The notes below the pieces were generated by a model. It ran no database searches, was not told where the DNA came from, and was given only the letters and a program-made list of their open reading frames with translations. Source: Topomyia yanbarensis (lineage: Eukaryota > Arthropoda > Insecta > Diptera > Culicidae). Taken from it: a stretch of 64,000 nt of DNA. This document shows, one piece after another, positions 55,675 through 64,000 of the stretch. Each line of letters begins with the position of its first letter. The stretch's first letter is position 1. A program made the translations under genes and the position numbers. The stretch spans positions 215,764,942-215,828,941 of the forward strand of contig NC_080671.1 in the NCBI RefSeq assembly GCF_030247195.1, written 5' to 3'.

Positions 55675-57737
55675 AGTGTACTCTCCTATATAAAATACTA
55701 CGCTGCTGAACAGTGCAATAACTACAGAAGCACGTTGTCAGATGCCTTACTGATAAAAAACATATAACCGAAATATATATCACATATAACCGAAATATGA
55801 AACATATGAAATCCAATAGGCTCTTTACCCTACGCAGCTACAAAGCGCCGTAAACATGGATTAACAAGTTATAACGCACACGCATGGATAAAAATAAATA
55901 TTTTTTTTTCAACGCAACACTCTCAAGCAGCACACAAAAATCACATCCTGCCGTATAGACCTTTCTCGTCCGACCTAACCCCCTTTTTTCTTATTTTTAT
56001 TCAAAAGACTACACATTTTCAAGAATATTGCCGTTGAAATGAGACTATTTGGAGCTATCGTGATTTTTTAATGATTTTTTAAAATTTGAAAAATGCAAGA
56101 ATGTTGAGTATTTTTTTCACCTTTGCAAGAATGGTGGGACTCAAAATGTGTGTTTAGGCAACACTGTTTTGTATATTTTTGCTTGAGTTCCTGGCAACGC
56201 GGCAAATGAAGTGGTGAGTCGCGGTACAAAGTTCATTGGTTATGTAAACAAACTAAAGTGAACCTCTCGGTGGAGAACATTGCATAATAATGTTTAACCT
56301 CACTTTTTTGACAGTTCAGAGAGATTGTTTACATGGTCTTGGAATTTTTGTTGATTCGATCATAGTATGAGAAACTTGGTTTGGTTCGCTGCCAAATGTT
56401 AACACTTTCCAAACAAGGTCGCTCAGCTGTAATTTTTTATTTGATGTCGTCATCATACATTGTTCCGTTAAATTTAACATTTTTACTTTTCTTGTACATG
56501 ATTCATTGTAGAAGCAAATACAAATTAAATACGCCAAGGTCTCATACAAAGTAGTCTGCTTTTTATGGTTCAGCTCATTATCAAATTTTACTACCCAATT
56601 CGTCTGTTTGGTCTTGACAGGCCAAATAAATCGTTTGAAAATATAATTGGCAACGCTACTTGATCAAAGTGTGCCTTTGGTATTTTATCATGTTTTGTTT
56701 AAATGAAAACTGTCAAAACGTTTTTTTGCAAATTTTTATGTTCTTGATGTAGACAGTTTAGTTTTTGGAAAATCTAGCCTGATTCATGCGGAAAGCCTTG
56801 ATTGCAATTCCAATGGATTCCTATTTGGTTGTAAGTTTTTATTTAAATTTTCTGTGGAGCATCCAGATTACACCGTTCGAAAATTGGTTCAGAATTCCTG
56901 AATGACTTCCAACTCAAATTAAACAACAAGCAACTGATTTCGAAACCGATAGAATTGGAATAGGTTGTTTTTGAGCGTGACGTCATACAGAATCCATTGA
57001 GAATTTCGAACCAATTATCGAATGATTTAACCGCAATATTATTTTAATATTTTAACTATTTCCAGGTTTGCGGAGCTGCCAGATTATTGATAGTCATTTT
57101 AATTTTCAAACATACCTGGACTTAACAGTGGATGCGGGTTTTTCTGCCTCCGCATGGAATACATAGCGTATTGGCAACAAGTGGTTGGTAGATCTACCAA
57201 TGCCGGGCAGGCTTTCACCAAAATGCAGCAATCACATTTTTACATTAATTCTATCAGCTTTGCTAAGATTGTAGCTAGTCTTGTTCGTGTTCCAATGGAG
57301 ATTACAAAGCAAGTATTATAATTTGAACAATTAGAAATTTTCGACGGGTGTGTAACGTGTACGTCTGGACTTCGCTGACGCTATATTCGAATCAATATAC
57401 ATAATAAATCCATTGGAGTGCATAACACTGTTGTTTTGATTACACAGAAGTTCTTGGGGAAAACTTAACTAAATCCTGTATTATCTAGTCATGCCGTTAG
57501 AGACCCTTTACACGAGTAATGAAATTTTCATTACTAATTAGGAACATTTTTAATGGAATTTCGTCATCACTCACCACAATCATTAAACCTAGCAAGTAAC
57601 ACTTATTTTTTCTACCTTAGAACGTAGCATTGGGGTACAAATGCACCTTACGCGTTTGATCGCAATTTTCACTGGTAAAAATTCAAACAAAGGGAATTGT
57701 TTTTAATTGCGAAAACAGCTGCGTAGTTGAAAGTATT
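55675..57737. other. Unassigned AT-rich DNA
   Basis: Only short, non-convincing ORFs. The 16-base block ATAGACCTTTCTCGTC at 55955-55970 is reversed exactly at 61018-61033 and may be the ends of one element or of two copies. Confidence 0.4.
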
Positions 57738-57905
57738 GGGGTTTTCGATTGATTGACACCGGTGTAGTGGAGTGCACTGAAACTGCACCGTTTTTGCACT
57801 TTCTTGCAGAAGTACAGAAAACTGGGTATGTTCCATTGACACTTCTGCTAGAAAGTGCAAAACCAGTGCAATCCACTGCACCGGTGTCAATCAATAGAAA
57901 ATCCC
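57738..57905. mobile_element. 168-bp palindromic MITE
   Basis: GATTGATTGACACCGGTGTA near the left end is reversed near the right end, and the inner parts AGTGCAC / GTGCAAT continue the palindrome. One half of the same unit recurs at 58046-58094. Confidence 0.8.
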
Positions 57906-58045
57906 AATTGATACATAAATTGGTTTGTCCTAGGTCGGTAAATGCCGAATTCTCGTTTTCACACGGCTCTGAAGATGGATTAGGGTAAATTTGTTACCCC
58001 AGTGCGATGTTCTAGGGTTAACACCAGTGAAATTACCTACTTCTT

Positions 58046-58094
58046 ATGGGAGTTTCGATTGATTGACACCGGTGTAGTGGAGTGCACCCATTTG
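58046..58094 (+). repeat. Half copy of the 57738-57905 MITE
   Basis: TTTCGATTGATTGACACCGG followed by TGTAGTGGAGTGCAC, without the second half. Confidence 0.7.
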
Positions 58095-61000
58095 GTTTGC
58101 AGCGAGCAGGTTTCTCGCATCTCGCACTCTAATGTCAGTACCAGCCCCAGCTCAGCTTCTCGCCGCCACTCTGTAAGCACCCTAAGAAATAAAACTGTCG
58201 CTTTGAAATGAAAACAACAAGTAGCAACTTGCCACTGGCTTCGATCGGCCAGCAAACGCTATACGGGACTTATGTGCAAACTTGGATACAATGGTGACCC
58301 ACGCATGCGAACCTGTGTGCGATGGTGATTTTCAACGTATTTTCATTTAAATTTTTACACAGGTTTCTCGGGAAAGTTTGTTCCAGCTGATATGTCTGTT
58401 CTCTGTGATAATACTATAGCTCACGTTCCGAACAGGAGATCCTGCCCAATTAGTGAATGTCTACGATGTCTACTGTACTAGTGAAATAGAAGAATTAAAT
58501 TGCTAACAATTTTTTAAAATTGTCTGAATCGATAGATGCTTCAGTAATGAAAACCTATCATCAATCAAAACTATGTTGGAGTCTCATGGTGTGGATTGTT
58601 CGTTATATTTTTGAATGACACCAGATTGTGTAGTGAAATATTTTGAAAGTTAAACACAGCATGATAATATATTTTTGTAGGTACCACAGTGAATATACAT
58701 CTTGTTTGTAGAAGAGTTATTAGTCGTCATAGACTCGCATATCCGTTTGTTTCAAGATGCTGGTTTTATTCATCTTCGCAGTCCCGTACCTGCCAAGACG
58801 TTTTCGTCTGAACCATTCAGATAGAGCTGCGTAACAACCTAGTATGTATCTATGTGGTTTATCGATGACTGATTACTGTCGTTGATATGAAATAAATCAA
58901 ATAAAACTTAGTTCTCGTTCATGTAATCCGTCTGCAGAAAATCCACGGTTTTTTGTTGGAATGAGTTTTTTACGATGTAAGTGGATTTGATTTTGAACTT
59001 TCAGCCTGTATATTTCACGTGCAATGCATTCAGATGCATCTGTTTGACATGTACTAACATTTCCGGTCGCGTATAAGTACTTTATGGAACCTGCAGTATT
59101 TTCACCTAACATGATGGGTATTTTCTTACCGTTTCGGTAGTTTCAAAGAAAACTTGCTCGAGCAATAATGCGCTGGTGAAACGTCCCTTAAAGGAGTATT
59201 GCTTTCACCTGCGAATATAAATGTGATTTTAATAATTCATCATACTCCAGATGCAAGTTGCAAATTACTGTAAATGCTTTTCCATGCGATGTTTGTACCG
59301 GTGAGCGTTCTAGCTGCTAACATCCTTTCAAATTTAACGATCGTGATATTCACAGCGATCGGAAATAAAAGTTTCACTACAACCAAGCAATATTTTATAG
59401 AAACGATATCCAAACTATTTTAACATTTTTTCAGAAAAAAATAACATTTTTAAACGTCAACAAAAATCCCATCAGTGCAGCCAGTTTTGGCACTATTTCA
59501 TCAAAGTACACTGTCACTTTGACACTGTACCTTTTTCGTGCTATCAGATGAGAAAAAACCTCGCATCTATGACCAGTACGACAAGGACGGTCTGCTGACC
59601 AACGGTTCCGTCCGGTACCACCATAACACACGGCACCGGCGACACATATTCACAACATACTAATTACTTATCCTTCCGAAAAAGTAAATAAATTGACTAT
59701 GAAATTTATCATTCGCTGTTATTTCGTGCCAATTTGAACAAGACAGCAGATAGCTTTATTGCGGTTCCAAAATGATGGCTACTCGGGATATAATATAAAT
59801 TTACATATGATTTCTCCTCCCTGATATTCTACCAGAATGTATAATGCTCTAATTATTATCACTCCAATCAAATCCTTCTTACTCCTAATCGTCAGTGCCG
59901 AGCGCTATTTTGCATTTGCCGGCCAAATCAATGACAATGCGATAATCGACGAAACTTTTGCTGTAATGGAACTTGAACACGAATAATAAATTATTGTTCC
60001 ATTCGAAAGCGATAACCTTGTTGTCCTCATGTTTGCAGCTATCATACGCTGGTAGGCACTCTAACCAATGGAAACGTTCTCCGATATGGGCATTGAACGA
60101 TCAAAATCATTTCAACAACTTATCATCGACCGAATTCGTTACCTATAAAGTTAAAGTAAACTTCACCACCTTAAAATGAATAATCAATCGGATCATCTTG
60201 TTAGAAATTAACCCACGAGCAAACAAACAAATGTGTACAAATCCTTATCCATCATCCAGAAAGCAATCGGTTTATAACCCAATGCTTGATCTTACGATTC
60301 AGCATATGCCACCGGGTTTTACATTCAGCGCCGATTGGTCAATGTATGAACGAGGTTACCATTGTTCCAATCCTCATCCCTCTTGAGTTGATATTCTTTC
60401 AAAGAGCATCGAAAGTATTCTAGTAATGTAAATTTTAAAAGTCCGTGTAAACAAGTCTTAGGTAAACAAGCACACCGAACTGTCAGAAAAGTGAGGTTAT
60501 ACATTTTCATACAATGCTCTATATTATTGACAGGTATATGAATGAATCATTTCAGCATCAGTGATGCCAGGTCTATTTAAACAATAGCCTGCAGTAAAAA
60601 TATAAAAGTCTGCCGATTGTTACAAAAATCTTCAATAAATTCGACGCAGAAATGTAGTACGTATAAAATTTAAATGATCAAAAATGTTGAAGGCTGGTGT
60701 ATAAATTGGCTGGCATAGGCTTTGTTCTGCTAAATATTTGTAATCTGCAAAAGATCTGCAGTGAAAATGCAAAATCTGCAGATTTACTAATATATATGCA
60801 GATCTGGCATCCTTTTAATATTCCCCACAGGAAATTCATCCAAATGGTGTAAAAATATGGGGAAACAAGGCAAGATAGGTATACAGAATATGGGGTTAAA
60901 TGAGCAGCTTGCACTATTTTTGATTTTTTCACTAGTTAGAGGTACCAAATCATCGGGGCAATAGGCAGTAACGAATTGGGGATAAAAAAGGAAGCATCCT

Positions 61001-61116
61001 ATCATATAAAATTTTTTGACGAGAAAGGTCTATTGAATTAAATCCAAACCACCCCACCACCACCCGCTTTGCAAATCATTCTGTGACATCGTGCTGGTAC
61101 CCGAAAAATCCGCACA
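58095..61116. other. Unassigned DNA, no gene recognised
   Basis: Several short ORFs (for example 59431-59631 on the - strand) have no features I can tie to a family. Composition is AT-rich like the rest of the flank. Confidence 0.4.
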
Positions 61117-61440
61117 CGGCCACCGCTGCCGAAAATGCATAGCGTCTACCGCTTATTGTAGTGCCCAGGCGCTGCAGCCATGATCTTACCCGTTCGACAT
61201 AAGAATAAAAACTGATTGAAACTTGTACGCGTCACCTCTATTTATAAACTAACCGTATATAGTTTAGTGACTTAGGTGCGAGTGTGTGCAAATGCCAACG
61301 TTGCCGAAAATCGATAACGCTTATTGCATCGCCCGGAGACGATGTTGCTCGTATGGGATAAGAGCAACAACTGATTTAAACGGACATGCGTCGCTTCTAT
61401 TTATGACTTTTCGTGTTTGATTGAGCGACTAAGGTACCCT
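61117..61440 (+). repeat. Diverged tandem duplication, two units of about 150-175 bp
   Basis: Unit 1 starts GCCACCGCTGCCGAAAAT at 61117 and unit 2 GCCAACGTTGCCGAAAAT at about 61293. Both then have a GCTTATTG stretch, CGTATG or CGACATAAGA, AACTGAT, GCGTC-CTCTATTTAT and a GACTWAGGT end. Each contains a TATTTAT that could be a TATA-like element; function unknown. Confidence 0.6.
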
Positions 61441-62602
61441 CTAATGATGGCTGTGTCTAAGAAATCTGCCTTGCGAATGGTAATTTTCCCGTTTTTCGTG
61501 AACTTTTTAATTTTACCAATTTCCAAAAGTCGACTTTTATTGGGGAGATAATAAATTATTACCAATATTTAAGTTAGGTGTTTCTGAATCGGTTGGTGTA
61601 TGAATGATTAAAATCCATCTAGTAATATCGGAGTTATAAGCGAGCAAACCTTACATAGTTTCGTTACATGGGGGATAGTTTAGATTTTAGAATGACACCT
61701 AGCTCCAGATAGTGGAGTAAGACATTTTTAATGTCAAAAAGGAAGATATAAAAAAAATAATGGCCATGAAAGTAGGTGAAGTTTTTCCGAGCCTCACTCA
61801 GAAAAACTGTAAAATTCGGTTAAAACATAAAAACACAACATATTTGTAATATTCATTAGAATTGTAAGGGAGTCAGTTCTTTCACATGAATAATTTCACT
61901 TCGCTACATCATTCAACCAAAAGGGGGATGATGTAATGGACTTACTTCATAACATCACAAAATATTCCCACAAGTCATAAAAACCAATCCCTACATGCAC
62001 CAATGTGAATCCTTCTCAGGTCACAGGTCATAAAACCCAAATTTAACATATCCTTTAGTCAGGCCACTTGAAACGAGACCACACTCATATTTTCCCACAG
62101 ATCGTAAATTACTCGAACAATCGTTTTCAAATCCAACTTGCATAACCAGATGGACGCATTCCGGTTAAACCATTCTGGGCCACACCACATGTTATAGCAA
62201 CATTCTCACTAGGTCATTATTATGCCAAGGCGACAAATAAACAGTCTTGCGTAAGAAACAAGCACCGATAGCAACCGATGCACTCATACTTATTGATTGA
62301 TTTGTTTTCCCTTTTTTACGCTAGTCGTACATAATTATGTACTTTGGAATTGTAACTGACTCCTCCCATCTTGATGTACATAGAATAGTAAAGTCAGGTT
62401 AGCTAGGTTAGCTCTTAAGATTTTAAAACCGAATAAAGGAGTTGATGTAAAACCACTAAGCGACTTACATCTTGTCAATTCAAAAGAATAATTAATGATA
62501 TCTTTTGCGCACTCGAGATATTTTTCACTTATGAAGTTGTATCTAGTTTTCTCAATTATAAACTGATTTCTGCCAAACAACCTGCAAGTGATTTACTACC
62601 CG
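61441..62602. other. Unassigned AT-rich DNA
   Basis: No element or gene recognised. Confidence 0.4.
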
Positions 62603-62665
62603 TAATCGCAAATTAGTCCCATGTTCTATGGGATTCCCTATCTACATGGGACTGACTTGCGATTA
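62603..62665. mobile_element. 63-bp hairpin repeat
   Basis: TAATCGCAAATTAGTCCCATG at the left is nearly the reverse complement of CATGGGACTGACTTGCGATTA at the right. Probably a very short MITE. Confidence 0.65.
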
Positions 62666-63323
62666 TAGGCAGTTTAGCTTTCATTTCAAGATCCATAGGC
62701 ATTGTTGGTTCGGCTAAAAAACTGGTTCCTGATTTATACGAATATTTCTTTGGGTATACGGACAAAATCGTCAGAGTTGCACTGCGAGGAAGCACTGTAG
62801 ACCATCTCGTTTGTTATGAGCAGTTTTCCAGTAAAGATATAAAAAGTGCCTATTACTCATGCTTGCTGTTGTATATTTTTTTATGTAACTAAGTTTATTT
62901 AGGCCCAAATACGGTAGCTTAACGAGGCTGATAATTCATTTTTTAAGGTACATCGCACGTGTTAGTGGGGGAAGAGAAAACCGTATTTAGGGGCGGCTCT
63001 TATGTTAGTGAAGGAAAAAAGTAGGAAGTGGGATACATATTGCAAAATTGACATTCTCGTTGGCTGGTTGATGATTGTGGGGGATATGCACACTTTATTG
63101 TAGTGGTTTCCATCCTGCAATCGCAGGGGCGAGGGGAGGGTCGATATTTCGGATGATTATTGACACTCCGATGCTGTCATGATGTTCTTGTGACATGTGT
63201 CATGATGTTCTGTATGGACGGTTATCAAGAAAGGTATGCATCGTTAGACTCGTGAAGCAATGCCGTAGTGTAGATACAGGGAGAGGTTGACGAGGTTCTA
63301 CTGTGGATGAGAGGGGAAATTTA
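62666..63323. other. Probable 3' flank of the I-clade LINE, unassigned
   Basis: Lies downstream of the minus-strand ORF2 and may hold its 3' UTR. No A-tail or duplication could be fixed. Confidence 0.35.
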
Positions 63324-64000
63324 TTAAACTTGGACATCAATAGATTTCAAAAAGGTGTAGATAAGAAAAATGTAGGGGTGGTCACGGCTTGCCAGGACGT
63401 CCCGGACTGGCACATAGGGTGATCTACCTCGGGCCCGAAGGGAATCTATTAGTTGGGGCCTGGCAACCCGGTACTCTGCGCAAGCCAAACAACATGCTCG
63501 ATGTTGGGATAGCCGTTCTCACAAACACAATGATTACTGTCAGCAAGCCCTATACGACGGAGATGCGCGTCAAACGAGTAATAGTTGGACATGAGCCTTG
63601 ACATCGTACGAATAAAGTCCCGGTTCACATCCAAGCCCTTAAACCAAGCATTCGTTGATACCTTCGGGATAATAGAATGTAGCCACCGTCCCAGATGCCT
63701 ATTGATCCATGAAGTTTGCCAACTTTCGAGCGTCCTCTGACGAGAGATACTGAAAAATTCATTAAAGCAAATTGGTCTTTCGTAAGTGTCGCCTTCTAAT
63801 GCGCCCACCTAATTTGGTAAGATTTTTCAGATAAAGCACTCAGATATTCCCGTATTTTCCCCAGGAAATACGGTGAGTGCTTTCCAGGCTTCGCCGCACG
63901 GATGGCCACAATGGAGCTGAGACTGTCCGAAACGATGAAGTAATGGTCTGCGGGCAGGGTGTCAATGATCCCGAGAGTATACTGAATGGCAGCTAATTAT
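63324..64000 (-). pseudogene. I-clade LINE ORF2, C-terminal part, running off the window
   Basis: On the - strand from the window edge: RNase H text (63820-64000, disturbed), then an open stretch 63449-63808 with MGALEGDTYERPICFNEF, RLMSNYYSFDAHLRRIGL and CVCENGYPNIEHVVW (the Cys-His end of ORF2), then further frames to a stop near 63324. It matches the corresponding region of the intact LINE at 22090-22584 and of the fragment at 43450-43940, closest to the latter. The upstream part is outside the window. Confidence 0.78.

Noticed and set aside
57669..58255. ORFs on both strands around 57.7-58.2 kb
   Set aside because: They run through a palindromic MITE and its half copy, which explains why both strands look similar.
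59431..59631. Minus-strand ORF with mixed composition as a host gene
   Set aside because: Only 66 codons, no motif, no splice context that I could support.
1..64000. CRISPR arrays, bacterial operons, rRNA genes
   Set aside because: No direct repeats with unique spacers, no ribosome-binding-site spacing and no rRNA-like sequence; the window is eukaryotic.

Overview
The window looks like a non-genic, transposon-saturated stretch of a culicine mosquito genome (Aedes-like). The evidence is the combination of an I-clade LINE with an RNase H domain, Mag-type and gypsy-group LTR elements, an R1-like LINE, tRNA-derived SINEs, many TA-flanked and 4-bp-flanked MITEs, and AT-rich filler. I see no convincing host gene, no true tRNA or rRNA gene and no CRISPR array. 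Species assignment is an inference.

The backbone is one old Ty3/gypsy-group retrotransposon lying on the + strand. Its 5' part (small membrane ORF, gag) is at 4851-6034. It continues at 11082-11795 (gag C-terminus, protease), 12567-13898 (protease end, RT) and 52342-54366 (RNase H, integrase). The gaps are insertions whose ends can be read: a Mag-type LTR element with identical LTRs (6035-11076, 5-bp duplication), a 771-bp MITE (11796-12566, 4-bp duplication) and a 38.4-kb insertion with piggyBac-type ends (13903-52337, TTAA-type duplication). A SINE (4155-4694) sits in the 5' region.

Inside the 38-kb insertion there are matching terminal inverted repeats at the two ends, arrays of a 149-bp repeat, and two decayed piggyBac-like transposase copies in opposite orientation (15597-16306 on the - strand; 28576-30344 on the + strand). 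The second shows a 66-bp GT-AG intron, and both show two successive Cys-rich modules at the C-terminus. The minus copy is interrupted by an AGGGTTACC-ended element (16307-23143), which itself carries a nearly intact 6.0-kb I-clade LINE (16883-22896, 13-bp duplication).

The right-hand 149-bp array is interrupted by a 20.8-kb insertion (31168-51976) with 8-bp GTGGCCAC duplications and TAGGGCATTGC termini. It is a giant foldback: its arms of several kilobases are inverted copies of each other and contain the same R1-like LINE and other LINE fragments. In the left arm the R1-like LINE is split by a CACACAG-ended element that carries a poly(A) retroposon with a 0.4-kb tandem array. The loop (about 38.9-45.2 kb) holds a shattered I-clade LINE. 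Nesting therefore reaches six levels.

From 54367 to about 63320 the sequence is mostly unassigned AT-rich DNA with small hairpin MITEs and one diverged tandem duplication. The window closes with the C-terminal part of another I-clade LINE on the - strand. The Mag-type element, the I-clade LINE and the piggyBac-like family are the best preserved; everything else is relic.
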